In this document: positions 23,925 to 32,643 of the stretch, piece after piece
Position numbering within the stretch: the first letter of the stretch is position 1
Layout: every line of letters begins with the position of its first letter
NCBI GenBank assembly: GCA_943369755.1
Contig: CALROG020000010.1
Span: forward strand, 43,232 to 107,231
Direction: 5' to 3'
Source of the DNA: CALROG01 sp943369755
Lineage (GTDB): Bacteria; Pseudomonadota; Gammaproteobacteria; Burkholderiales; Burkholderiaceae_C
DNA length: 64,000 nt
Notes under the pieces: generated by a model
Seen by the model: only the letters and a program-made list of their open reading frames with translations
Databases searched by the model: none
Told to the model about the DNA's origin: nothing
Translations under genes and position numbers: made by a program

Positions 23925-24902
23925 TCAGATGACCTTCGCGCGCAACAGGTCGTTGGTATTCACGGCTCCCGAGAGGCGGCCATGCTCATCGACCACCAGC
24001 ACCAGCGTGATTCGGTACTGCTCCATAAGCTCAACGGCTTCCACCGCGAGCACGTCGGCACGGATGGTGCGCGGATTCGGGTTCATGATGTCGCGCGCCA
24101 GGGTCAGGCGCAGGTCAACGCCGCGCTCGACATGGCGGCGCAGATCGCCCGCCGTGAACAGGCCTTGTACCTTGCCGTCCGCGTCGGTCACTGCCGCTGC
24201 GCCCATGCCTTTGTCGCCCATCTCTCGCATCAGCTCACCAAAGGACGCGTCCAGCCCGACGCGGGGCACCGCATCACCGCGGCGCATCACGTCTTGCAGC
24301 AACGTCAACAGCTTGCGGCCCAACGCTCCCCCGGGGTGCGAGCGCGCGAAGTCTTCAGCCTCGAAGCCGCGGGCGTCCAGCAGTGCGACCGCCAGCGCGT
24401 CGCCTAGCGCCAGTTGCGCCGTAGTGCTGGCCGTTGGCGCCAGGTTGAGGGGACAAGCTTCCTTTTCGACACCGCTGTCCAGCGCAATGTTGGCGTGGCG
24501 CGCCAGCGTGGACTGGGGATTTCCGGTAAATGCCACCAACGGAACGCCCTGGCGCTTGAGAACCGGAAGAATCACGGTGATTTCCTGGCTTTCGCCGCCG
24601 TTGGAGATGGCCAGCACAAGGTCGGCCGCTGTGATCATTCCAAGATCGCCGTGGCTGGCCTCGGCCGGGTGCACGAACATTGCAGGCGTGCCGGTAGAGG
24701 CAAGCGTGGCGGCGATCTTTCGGCCCACGTGGCCACTTTTTCCCATGCCCATGACCACTACCCGGCCTCGCACGGCCAGCATCATTTCCACCGCACGGCT
24801 GAAAGCCTCTCCGGTGCGGGCTTTCAAGCCCGTCACCGCAGCGGCTTCGATATCGAAAGTCTCCTGAGCCAGGCGCAAGGCGCGGGCGGCGTCGAATGTC
24901 AT
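23925..24902 (-). CDS. kdsD: Arabinose 5-phosphate isomerase
   Basis: 325 aa. SIS domain (about 35-185) with VVVMGMGKSGHVGRKIAATL and HPAEASHGDLGMI, then two CBS domains (about 205-325). It converts ribulose 5-phosphate to arabinose 5-phosphate, the first step of KDO synthesis. Divergent from the Kef antiporter gene across 54 bp. First gene of kdsD-kdsC-lptC. Confidence 0.95.
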   Translation of the reverse strand: MTFDAARALRLAQETFDIEAAAVTGLKARTGEAFSRAVEMMLAVRGRVVVMGMGKSGHVGRKIAATLASTGTPAMFVHPAEASHGDLGMITAADLVLAISNGGESQEITVILPVLKRQGVPLVAFTGNPQSTLARHANIALDSGVEKEACPLNLAPTASTTAQLALGDALAVALLDARGFEAEDFARSHPGGALGRKLLTLLQDVMRRGDAVPRVGLDASFGELMREMGDKGMGAAAVTDADGKVQGLFTAGDLRRHVERGVDLRLTLARDIMNPNPRTIRADVLAVEAVELMEQYRITLVLVVDEHGRLSGAVNTNDLLRAKVI

Positions 24903-24956
24903 TCGTGGATTCTATCGATGGGCCGAAAAGCGCACAGTTGTTGCTAGCATCGGGGC

Positions 24957-26942
24957 ATGACCTCGCTGGAGCTGACCCTGCTTTACCTGCTGGCCGCAGT
25001 GCTGGGGGTTGTGGCGTGCCGCTCGCTTCGCCTACCCCCCATGTTGGGCTACCTGGTGGTCGGCGTGCTGATTGGTCCGAACGCACTGGCACTGGCGCAA
25101 AACTCCGACGGCATCAAACACCTTGGCGAGTTTGGGGTGGTGTTCCTGATGTTCGTGATTGGGCTTGAATTCAATCTGCCCAAGCTTCGCGCCATGCGCG
25201 GCCACGTGTTTGGCCTGGGTCTGTTCCAGGTGGTATTGACCATCTTGCTGGCCACCTGTGCCTCGCTGTTGCTGGCTGCATTGGCACCGTCAGTGTGGAA
25301 CATGGGCTGGCAAACCGCGCTCGCCCTGTCGGGTGCCCTGGCCATGAGCAGCACAGCCATCGTGATCAAGCTCATGACCGAGCGGCTGGAAATGGAGAGC
25401 GAGCACGGCAAGCGGGTGGTCGGTGTGCTGTTGTTCCAGGATCTGGCCGTGGTGCCACTTCTGGTATTGATCCCGGCCCTTGGCAGCTCGCCAGAGAAGC
25501 TGTTTACCGCCCTGGCGCTGGCCGGCCTCAAGGCCACGGTGCTCATCACCGTACTGCTGGTTGGCGGGCAGCGCGTCATGCGCTGGTGGCTGACGCAGGT
25601 AGCGCGGCGCAAGAGCGAAGAACTGTTCGTTCTGAATTTGCTGTTGATCACACTAGGCCTGGCCTGGCTGACCGAGCTGGCCGGGCTGAGCCTGGCGCTG
25701 GGTGCCTTCATTGCGGGCATGCTGATTTCGGAAACCGAATACAAGCACCAGGTGGAAACCGACATCCGGCCTTTTCACGACGTTTTGCTGGGCCTGTTTT
25801 TCATCACCATCGGCATGATTCTCGATTGGCGGCTGGTCATGGAGCGCTGGCCCATGGTGCTGCTGCTGGTAACGCTGCCGGTGCTGTTCAAGTTGATCGT
25901 GGTCTGCGCGCTGGCGCGGCTGCTGGGGGCCTCTATGGGTACCTCCCTGCGCACCGGCTTGTACCTCGCGCAAGCGGGCGAGTTTGGCTTTGTGCTGCTC
26001 ACGTTGTCGCAACAGAACAATCTGGTACCGCCAGCGCTGCTCAACCCGATTCTTGCCAGCATGGTGCTTTCGATGCTGGCCACGCCGTTCCTGGTGATGT
26101 ACAGCAACCGCATCGTGATGAAACTGGTGTCTGGCGAATGGCTTCAGCAGTCGCTTCAGATGACCAGCATTGCGCGCAAGTCCATCAATACCAGCAAGCA
26201 CGTGATCATCTGCGGTTACGGCCGCAGCGGGCAGAACATGGCTCGTATGCTGGAGCGCGAGGGAATTCCCTACATGGCGCTGGACCTGGACCCGGACCGT
26301 GTGCGCCAGGCCGCAGCGGCCGGCGACTCGGTGGTGTTCGGCGACGCCGCCCGGCTGCAGGCCCTGATGGCGGCTGGCCTGGCCCGTGCCAGTGCGGTGG
26401 TGGTGACCTACATCGACACCGCTGGCGCACTAAAGGTTCTGGCCAACACCCGCGCTCATGCGCCGCAGGTGCCGGTAATCGTACGAACCCAGGACGACCA
26501 TGACCTTGAGCGGCTGCGCGTTGCCGGCGCTACCGAAGTCGTCCCAGAGGCCATTGAAGGCTCATTGATGTTGGCCAGCCACGCACTGGCCCTGGTGGGC
26601 GTGCCCATGCGCCGAGTGATTCGCATCGTCCAGGACCAGCGCGACGCCCGCTACAGCCTGCTTCGCGGCTACTTTCACGGTGCCGATGACGACACCGTCA
26701 ATGAACTAGAGCAGGAACGGCTGACCACCGTGACGCTGCCCGTGGGCGCAAGGTCGATCGGGCGCCCACTAGGGCATCTGGCGCTTCATGCCACCGGCGT
26801 GCGGGTCGTCAGCTTGCGTCGTGCCAACGGAAAAACAGCAGCGCTGGACGCAGAACCCAGACTCGAAGAAGGCGACGCCCTGGTGCTGTCCGGCAGGCCG
26901 GAAGGGCTGGCGATGGCTGAACAAAAACTGTTGCGCGGCTGA
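24957..26942 (+). CDS. Kef-type CPA2 monovalent cation/proton antiporter
   Basis: 661 aa. N-terminal CPA2 membrane domain with about 12 helices (1-385), including LPPMLGYLVVGVLIGPNALAL and LLLFQDLAVVPLL-type segments. A RCK/TrkA-N NAD-binding domain follows (about 415-530; HVIICGYGRSGQNMARML), then a TrkA-C domain (about 575-661). Kef systems release K+ under electrophile stress and are gated by glutathione adducts; YbaL-like relatives differ. No KefF/KefG ancillary gene is adjacent, so gating is unknown. Confidence 0.9.
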   Translation: MTSLELTLLYLLAAVLGVVACRSLRLPPMLGYLVVGVLIGPNALALAQNSDGIKHLGEFGVVFLMFVIGLEFNLPKLRAMRGHVFGLGLFQVVLTILLATCASLLLAALAPSVWNMGWQTALALSGALAMSSTAIVIKLMTERLEMESEHGKRVVGVLLFQDLAVVPLLVLIPALGSSPEKLFTALALAGLKATVLITVLLVGGQRVMRWWLTQVARRKSEELFVLNLLLITLGLAWLTELAGLSLALGAFIAGMLISETEYKHQVETDIRPFHDVLLGLFFITIGMILDWRLVMERWPMVLLLVTLPVLFKLIVVCALARLLGASMGTSLRTGLYLAQAGEFGFVLLTLSQQNNLVPPALLNPILASMVLSMLATPFLVMYSNRIVMKLVSGEWLQQSLQMTSIARKSINTSKHVIICGYGRSGQNMARMLEREGIPYMALDLDPDRVRQAAAAGDSVVFGDAARLQALMAAGLARASAVVVTYIDTAGALKVLANTRAHAPQVPVIVRTQDDHDLERLRVAGATEVVPEAIEGSLMLASHALALVGVPMRRVIRIVQDQRDARYSLLRGYFHGADDDTVNELEQERLTTVTLPVGARSIGRPLGHLALHATGVRVVSLRRANGKTAALDAEPRLEEGDALVLSGRPEGLAMAEQKLLRG

Positions 26943-27081
26943 GCGTCTGGCACCCGGGCGCGGTAGGACAAGGCTGCAGAAACCCCAGACCCCTGCGGGA
27001 AATCCGGGGGCCGATTGTTTGCATGCTTACGTTTAAGTCATGATTAGTGACTTCAACCGTTCCCAACAGGAGTCAAGCAAC

Positions 27082-28041
27082 ATGGATCGTCGTGGCTTTC
27101 TCGGTGCAGGCATGTTTGGCGCAGCAGCGCTGACGTTCTCTTCGGTCTGGTCCCAGAGTACGCCGAATTTCGGCACGCCCTCGCCCCCCTCCGTCGGCTT
27201 CAAGCGCATGAAGCTGGGCGCAATGGAAGTGATCGCCTTGCATGACGGCGCATTGCGCCGACCCCTGGGCGAAGAGTTTGTTACCAACGCGCCGCTGGAA
27301 CAAGTCAAAGCCCTGCTGGCCTCTCAAGGCCTGCCCACGGACTATGTCGATATTCCATTCACGCCGTTCGTGATCGTGGCCGGCGGCCGCCGCATCCTCA
27401 TGGACACTGGTTTTGCTGACAATGGCCCACCAACCACCGGCAAGCTGGTGGCCAGCATGGCCGAGGCGGGTCTGAAGCCTGACGACATTGACACCATCGT
27501 CATCAGCCACTACCACGGCGACCACATCAATGGCATCCGCAACAAGGCCGGGCAGCTAGTGTTTCCCAAGGCAAAGATCATGGTGCCTGCGCCAGAGCAC
27601 GCGTTCTGGATGGACGATGCGCGCATGGAAGCCGCTCCGCCCGCCATGAAAGGCGCGTTCCAGAACGTGCGTCGCATCTTGGGCAGCTTGACTTCTGACC
27701 AGCTGATCAGGTTCGAGCCCGGCACCGAAGTGGCACCGGGCATCACCTCTGTTGCCGCCTTTGGCCACACGCCGGGCCATACCCTGTTCACCGTCAAGTC
27801 CCAGGGACAGGGCTTCGCCTACGTCGCCGACCTGACCAACGTGCCCAGCCTGTTCGCGCGCAGCCCCGATTGGTCTGTGACATTTGACATGGACAAAGAT
27901 ATGGCACGCGCCACCCGGCGCAAGATCTTTGACATGGTCGTCAAGGACAAAATGACTGCTGGGGGGTTCCACTTCCCGTTCCCGGCTTTCGGCACCATTG
28001 AAACAGCAGGAGCCGGCTACCAGTTCAAGCCGGTCGCCTGA
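27082..28041 (+). CDS. Exported metallo-beta-lactamase-fold hydrolase
   Basis: About 319 aa. N-terminal MDRRGFLGAGMFGAAALTF looks like a twin-arginine signal. MBL metal motifs: VISHYHGDHINGI (HxHxDH), GHTPGHTLFTV and YVADLTN. It belongs with periplasmic MBL-fold hydrolases of uncertain substrate; lactonase-type or quorum-quenching relatives exist. ATG at 27082 has AGGAG 10 bases upstream; the frame opens at 27040 but that reading gives no signal peptide start. Confidence 0.85.
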   Translation: MDRRGFLGAGMFGAAALTFSSVWSQSTPNFGTPSPPSVGFKRMKLGAMEVIALHDGALRRPLGEEFVTNAPLEQVKALLASQGLPTDYVDIPFTPFVIVAGGRRILMDTGFADNGPPTTGKLVASMAEAGLKPDDIDTIVISHYHGDHINGIRNKAGQLVFPKAKIMVPAPEHAFWMDDARMEAAPPAMKGAFQNVRRILGSLTSDQLIRFEPGTEVAPGITSVAAFGHTPGHTLFTVKSQGQGFAYVADLTNVPSLFARSPDWSVTFDMDKDMARATRRKIFDMVVKDKMTAGGFHFPFPAFGTIETAGAGYQFKPVA

Positions 28042-28051
28042 GCCCCGGCAA

Positions 28052-28600
28052 ATGCACCGCCGCGCGCTACTGGCCGGTCTAGCAGCCGGACCACTGGCGG
28101 CACTCTCGCAACCGCGTGATGCGCTGGCCGACCGCCTGCGCGTCGGTGGTTGTGTGGTGCTGCTGCGGCATGCACAAACAGTAGCTGGTGTTGGCGACCC
28201 GCCCGGCCTGCGACTCGATTTGTGCAGCACCCAGCGCAATCTGAGCGAGGACGGCCGAGGCCAGGCCCGGCGCATCGGTCTGTGGTTCAAAGTCCGCGGA
28301 CTGCAGCCGCGTGCGATTCAGTCCAGCGCCTGGTGCCGTTGCAAGGACACAGCGGACCTGGCTTTTGGCCGGCACGTCATGTGGCCGGCGCTCAACTCAT
28401 TTTTCGATGCGCGCGACGCCGAACCGGGACAGACTGCCCAGCTACGCGCAGCGCTGGCCCGCATTCCAGGCGGGCAGTTTGAAGTTTGGGTCACACACCA
28501 AGTCAACATCACGGCCCTGACGGGTGAGGGCTGCGCAATGGGCGAAGGCCTGCTGGTAGACGCGCAGGGCAAAATGGTGGCCCGCAGCACTTTTGGCTAG
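28052..28600 (+). CDS. Exported histidine-phosphatase-like protein
   Basis: About 182 aa. It starts MHRRALLAGLAAGPLAALSQ, a signal-peptide-like lead, then the phosphoglycerate-mutase-like motif CVVLLRHAQTVAG with the nucleophile His. QSSAWCRCKDTADLAFG and the second active-site His in FEVWVTHQVNITALTGE follow. Short single-domain form. It sits 10 bp after the metallo-hydrolase gene and 6 bp before apt. Substrate unknown. Confidence 0.78.
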   Translation: MHRRALLAGLAAGPLAALSQPRDALADRLRVGGCVVLLRHAQTVAGVGDPPGLRLDLCSTQRNLSEDGRGQARRIGLWFKVRGLQPRAIQSSAWCRCKDTADLAFGRHVMWPALNSFFDARDAEPGQTAQLRAALARIPGGQFEVWVTHQVNITALTGEGCAMGEGLLVDAQGKMVARSTFG

Positions 28601-28606
28601 GGCTCC

Positions 28607-29167
28607 ATGCCAGACAACCGCGACACCTTCCACTACGGTCCCTACCTTCGCAACCACATCCGCACCGTGCCAGATTGGCCGGCTCCAGGCGTGCAGTTTC
28701 GCGACATCACGCCATTGCTTCAGGACCCGAAGGTCTTTCGCGTTCTGATCGATGCATTTGTGCATCGCTATATGGACCGTCGGCCCGACGTGGTGGCCGG
28801 ACTGGATGCACGCGGCTTCATCCTGGGTGCCGTAGTGGCCTACGAACTCGGCGTCGGGTTCGTGCCAATCCGCAAAAAGGGCAAGCTGCCCTTCACCACA
28901 GTGCAGGAAACCTACGAACTTGAGTACGGCAGCGCCACTGTAGAGCTGCACACCGATGCGGTGAAGCCCGGCGACACGGTGCTGTTGATCGATGACCTGA
29001 TTGCCACCGGCGGCACCATGATGGCGGGCAAGAAGCTGCTGGAAAAACTGGGCGCCCGCGTGATGGAGGGTGCCGCCATTGTGGATTTGCCCGAACTCGG
29101 TGGCTCAGCGCGACTGCGAGAAGCCGGGCTGCCCCTGTACACACTGGTGGATTTCGCTGGGCACTAG
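28607..29167 (+). CDS. apt: Adenine phosphoribosyltransferase
   Basis: 186 aa, usual length. PRPP-binding motif TVLLIDDLIATGGTMMAG, plus FRDITPLLQDPKVFR, VVAGLDARGFILGAVVAYEL and FVPIRKKGKLP. Salvages adenine to AMP. Third gene of the short plus-strand run; ends 12 bp before convergent cNMP gene. Confidence 0.96.
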   Translation: MPDNRDTFHYGPYLRNHIRTVPDWPAPGVQFRDITPLLQDPKVFRVLIDAFVHRYMDRRPDVVAGLDARGFILGAVVAYELGVGFVPIRKKGKLPFTTVQETYELEYGSATVELHTDAVKPGDTVLLIDDLIATGGTMMAGKKLLEKLGARVMEGAAIVDLPELGGSARLREAGLPLYTLVDFAGH

Positions 29168-29179
29168 GTGCGCCCACGC

Positions 29180-29629
29180 TCAGGTGAACTGCCCCACCAG
29201 AATTGCTTCACGCATGCGAATGGCCAAAACGGCAGCCAGCCCCTTGACCAGGTCCAGCGCCAGGCGCGACTGCTTGTGCGAGAGCGCTTCGAATTTTTCC
29301 CAGCTCAGCGCCCAGGCCACACCGCTCTGGGCTGAAACAACCGTAGCACTGCGCGGCTGACCCGAGAAAAAAGTGCCTTCGCCAACAACAGTGCCCGGCT
29401 GCAGGCGCGCCAGCACGGTACCGTGAATGGTGACATGCAACTCCCCCTCCGCCAGGATGTAGAGCTCACGCTCCGAGTCGCCCTCATGCATCAGCACATC
29501 GCCAGGCTTGAGGAACCGGATCGCCAGGTACGGGGCCAGCTTCTTCCATTCATCCAGCGTGAGCTTGCACGCCAACGCATCGTGCGCCTGTAGCGCACTG
29601 ACGGCTTCCATCAATTGCTGAATATTCAT
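29180..29629 (-). CDS. Cyclic nucleotide-binding domain protein, no output domain
   Basis: 149 aa, essentially a lone cNMP-binding beta-barrel (about 25-120): FLKPGDVLMHEGDSERELYIL and the phosphate-binding cassette VVGEGTFFSGQPRSATV. It lacks the helix-turn-helix of Crp/Fnr regulators. Its neighbour by 4 bp is an unknown 269-aa protein, and a second lone cNMP protein follows at 30607. It may sense cAMP or c-di-GMP and act by protein contact. Confidence 0.85.
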   Translation of the reverse strand: MNIQQLMEAVSALQAHDALACKLTLDEWKKLAPYLAIRFLKPGDVLMHEGDSERELYILAEGELHVTIHGTVLARLQPGTVVGEGTFFSGQPRSATVVSAQSGVAWALSWEKFEALSHKQSRLALDLVKGLAAVLAIRMREAILVGQFT

Positions 29630-29633
29630 GCGG

Positions 29634-30443
29634 TCAGCTCAAAGCGCCGTACTGGGTGCCGCTAAGGGCGGGGTTTTCGTCCGGCATTTCAGTGTCTTCA
29701 TAGCCCGTTAGCAGCGTGTAACTTTGCGGGCCGTGTTTGGCTGAGCCGTCGGTAAAGGCTCGCGCACTGGCACCGCCCACTGGCTTGGCCGCAATCCCCG
29801 CCGCAAGCGCTTGCTTGAAGGCTGCCACTTCGTCTGCCGCAAGAGGTTCAAAGCGCGCCACAGCGGGCGCCGGGGCGACCAGCGGCATGGGCCTGGAATC
29901 CGGCGCCGGTTGGCTGGGCATCAGAGGCATGGGCCGCGACTCCAGCGGCATCGGGCTCGAAGGGCGGGCCGAGACAGACCGCGTCTGAGGCAGTCCCACG
30001 GCAACGTGGTCGTTGAGGCGCCAGTACACAGCGGTAACCACAATGTCATGTTGTGTCTTGGCCTTCTGGGCAATCAACGCTTCGATTTCAGCCAGGCGGC
30101 TGGTTTCGTCACCATATTCGCGTGCCAGATCCATCATCACCAGAAACTGACGCCCGCGCGAGTCCAGTGACAGCACCTTGAATTTGAAGCTGGCCGACAG
30201 CATGCCGGCGCGGTTCATGGATTCTCTGACAACGCCGTAAAGCAGCTCTCGCCGCGCCATGCGTTCAGACTTGCGGTTGCCTGGTTGCGCATTGCCCTCC
30301 ACAGCGGCTGCGGCGCTCGCGTTGCTGTTCTTGCTGGAGGTGATGGGGCGGGTGGCCTCCATGCGCGACAGGCCCGAGCTCTGCGGCTGGGTGGTGGGTT
30401 TGCCGGGCTTTTTGGGCGGAAACAGCCAACTGAGCAGTGACAT
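29634..30443 (-). CDS. Conserved protein of unknown function between two cNMP proteins
   Basis: 269 aa, not recognised. Basic Pro/Ser-rich N-terminus with PPKKPGKPTT, a compact conserved-looking domain (about 60-145: ARRELLYGVVRESMNRAGML and KVLSLDSRGRQFLVMMDLAR), and a Pro/Met-rich low-complexity region with repeats of SRPMPL (about 165-195). The C-terminal tail is SYTLLTGYEDTEMPDENPAL. No signal peptide or membrane helix. Its genomic partners suggest a cNMP-dependent signalling function. Confidence 0.75.
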   Translation of the reverse strand: MSLLSWLFPPKKPGKPTTQPQSSGLSRMEATRPITSSKNSNASAAAAVEGNAQPGNRKSERMARRELLYGVVRESMNRAGMLSASFKFKVLSLDSRGRQFLVMMDLAREYGDETSRLAEIEALIAQKAKTQHDIVVTAVYWRLNDHVAVGLPQTRSVSARPSSPMPLESRPMPLMPSQPAPDSRPMPLVAPAPAVARFEPLAADEVAAFKQALAAGIAAKPVGGASARAFTDGSAKHGPQSYTLLTGYEDTEMPDENPALSGTQYGALS

Positions 30444-30606
30444 GGTGGGCTTTCATCGCAGTCATGGGGGCAACGGGCAATCTTTCCTGCGCGCAGCCAA
30501 GGGCGAAGTGTACTTCTGAAGTGCACACTTTTGGCTCACCTTTTGGCGGACTAACACCGCCGTCTACACGCAGTACGGCATGCTTCGTGAAATAGTTGTC
30601 AACCGC

Positions 30607-31098
30607 TCAGGTCACAGCCACGCGCTTGGGCTTGTTCGCCAAGCGCCGGCCCAGCAGTGAGCCCAGGGCCATGGAGACGGCCAAAGCGATCGCCGGGTGC
30701 CTATTGGCCAGCTCGGTGAAGCGGATCGGCGCGAGACACCAGACCTTGCAGTTGGCCGCTGCCTGCACCGTCGCGCTGCGCGGACTGTGGGTGAAGAACG
30801 CCCCTTCGCCCACGGCCGAGCCGGCGGCCACCATAGCCAACCGAACCCGCCCTTTGTCGTCCTGGTAGTGCACGCTCAAGGTGCCCTCCTCCAGAAAGTA
30901 CAGGGTACGGTCAGGCGCCCCCTGCTCTATCAACACCTGGCCCAGCGCGAGGGCGAAGGGTTGCATGTAACCCCCCAGCACCTCCCATTGCGCTGAGTCC
31001 AGCCGGCAACCGAGCCGGTCATTGGTTTCATTGTCAGCAACCGCCCGTACCAGGCCTTGCAGGTCGAACTTGAGGGGAATGCGCAGTGGGGCGTTCAT
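30607..31098 (-). CDS. Second lone cyclic nucleotide-binding domain protein
   Basis: 163 aa. cNMP barrel (about 40-135) with LALGQVLIEQGAPDRTLYFLEEG and the cassette AVGEGAFFTHSPRSATV, then a hydrophobic helix IALAVSMALGSLLGRRLANK and a basic end, but no DNA-binding domain. Shares the GEG-F-F-PRSATV cassette with the protein at 29180. A 163-bp gap separates it from the unknown gene downstream. Confidence 0.85.
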   Translation of the reverse strand: MNAPLRIPLKFDLQGLVRAVADNETNDRLGCRLDSAQWEVLGGYMQPFALALGQVLIEQGAPDRTLYFLEEGTLSVHYQDDKGRVRLAMVAAGSAVGEGAFFTHSPRSATVQAAANCKVWCLAPIRFTELANRHPAIALAVSMALGSLLGRRLANKPKRVAVT

Positions 31099-31175
31099 CC
31101 AGACGCACCTTAAACGCGGCGAGGCAAGCCTACAAGGGCTGCTAACGCCCGCTTACACCTGATACCTTCGAAGCG

Positions 31176-32549
31176 TTATTTGCCAATGCAAAAACTCGAA
31201 AAGATCACGCCCAGCAGGTCGTCCGGACTGAACTCGCCCGTGATTTCGTTCAGCGCGTTCTGCGCCAGGCGCAACTCCTCCGCGAGCAGGTCCAACGACT
31301 GCGCCCGCGCCGCCAAATGCGCGCCAGCCTGCACCAAGTGGCCCTCGACACGCCGCAGCGCCTGCATATGTCGCTGCCTTGCGATGTACACCCCCTCGGG
31401 GGCAGGCTGCCAACCCGCCAGCTCCAACAGACGGCGACGCAATACCTCAAGCCCGGCTCCGGTTTTGGCGGACAACGGCAACCCGTCGACAGGAACCGCC
31501 GCAGTTGCCACGTCAGACTTGTTCCAGACCTCAATCACGGGCACTCGTTGAGGGAGCTTTTCGGCCAGAGCCCGCGCAATTGCTGCGTCAGCCACTATGA
31601 ATTCTGTAGCATTTGCGCGCGTCAGGTCGTGCAGGAACAAGACCGCGTCAGCCCTTTCAATCTGGCCCCAAGCGCGTTCAATGCCTATTTTTTCGACCTG
31701 GTCGTCACTTTCACGCAGGCCCGCCGTGTCAATGACATGCACGGGCACGCCTTCGATCTGAATGGTCTGGCTCACCACATCGCGGGTGGTGCCGGCCACT
31801 GGCGTGACGATTGCCAACTCTGCGCCCGCCAGCGCATTGAGCAAAGAGCTTTTGCCGGCATTCGGCTGGCCCGCAATCACCACCTTGATGCCTTCGCGCA
31901 GCAACGCCCCCTGGCTTGCACGGCGCATCACGCCCGACAACGCCTCGTTCAAGCGCTCCAACTGGCCCTGTGCGTCGGCCTTTTGCAGAAAGTCAATTTC
32001 TTCCTCCGGAAAATCCAGGGTTGCCTCCACCAGCATGCGCAGATGGATCAACGCATCCCGCAAAAGGTGGATTTCCCTGGAGAATTCGCCCGCTAGCGAG
32101 CGGCTGGCACTGCGCGCCGCCGCCTCGGTACTGGCGTCAATCAGATCAGCGATGGCCTCCGCCTGCGCCAGGTCAATCTTGTCATTGAGGAACGCCCGTT
32201 CGGTGAACTCTCCCGGGCGCGCCAGCCGCAGCCCGCCAGCCGCGCCCGCTTCCAGGCAGCGCGCCAACAGCAATTGCAAGACGACAGGGCCGCCATGGGC
32301 CTGAAGCTCCAGCACGTCTTCGCCGGTGTAGGAATGAGGCGCCGGGAAGTGCAGGGCCAAGCCATGGTCGATGGCACTGCCGTCCGCCGCCAGGAACGGC
32401 AAGTAGGTCGCTTCGCGCGGCTTCAGTGCACGGCCGCACACAGCCTGAATGACGGGCGAAATGTCCGAGCCCGAGACCCGCACAATGCCCACCGCGCCAC
32501 GCCCGGGGGCGGTAGCAATGGCGGCGATCGACGGGGCGTTGCGAGGCAT
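31176..32549 (-). CDS. mnmE: tRNA modification GTPase MnmE
   Basis: 457 aa. N-terminal tetrahydrofolate-binding domain, helical domain, and inserted G domain with IAGQPNAGKSSLLNAL, DTAGLRES and NKSD. It ends with the invariant FCIGK. With MnmG it makes 5-carboxymethylaminomethyl-uridine in the tRNA wobble position. In the G domain the DNA for TEFIVADAAIA is a copy of the interspersed repeat (31585-31611). Downstream member of the conserved rpmH-rnpA-yidD-yidC-mnmE cluster. Confidence 0.97.
   Translation of the reverse strand: MPRNAPSIAAIATAPGRGAVGIVRVSGSDISPVIQAVCGRALKPREATYLPFLAADGSAIDHGLALHFPAPHSYTGEDVLELQAHGGPVVLQLLLARCLEAGAAGGLRLARPGEFTERAFLNDKIDLAQAEAIADLIDASTEAAARSASRSLAGEFSREIHLLRDALIHLRMLVEATLDFPEEEIDFLQKADAQGQLERLNEALSGVMRRASQGALLREGIKVVIAGQPNAGKSSLLNALAGAELAIVTPVAGTTRDVVSQTIQIEGVPVHVIDTAGLRESDDQVEKIGIERAWGQIERADAVLFLHDLTRANATEFIVADAAIARALAEKLPQRVPVIEVWNKSDVATAAVPVDGLPLSAKTGAGLEVLRRRLLELAGWQPAPEGVYIARQRHMQALRRVEGHLVQAGAHLAARAQSLDLLAEELRLAQNALNEITGEFSPDDLLGVIFSSFCIGK
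31585..31611 (+). repeat. Interspersed short repeat copy inside mnmE
   Basis: GCGTCAGCCACTATGAATTC then TGTAGCA, with the same layout as the 18603 copy. On the coding strand it gives TEFIVADAAIA in the G domain of MnmE, so it has been accepted into an essential-type protein. Confidence 0.65.
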
Positions 32550-32605
32550 GTGGAAGGTTTATGCCAGAAACACCGCGGAACCGGCTTCGCCGGGCCGCTG
32601 GTGTT

Positions 32606-32643
32606 GCCCCCTGGGGGGAGGCGCCGCAGGCGCTTCGGGGGGC
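32606..32643. repeat. GC-rich inverted repeat between yidC and mnmE
   Basis: GCCCCCTGGGGGGAGG followed by CGCCGCAGGCG and CTTCGGGGGGC forms nested hairpins right after the yidC stop. Similar GGGGGC-type palindromes are scattered in Comamonadaceae genomes. May act as a transcription end or processing site; only one copy in this window. Confidence 0.5.
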
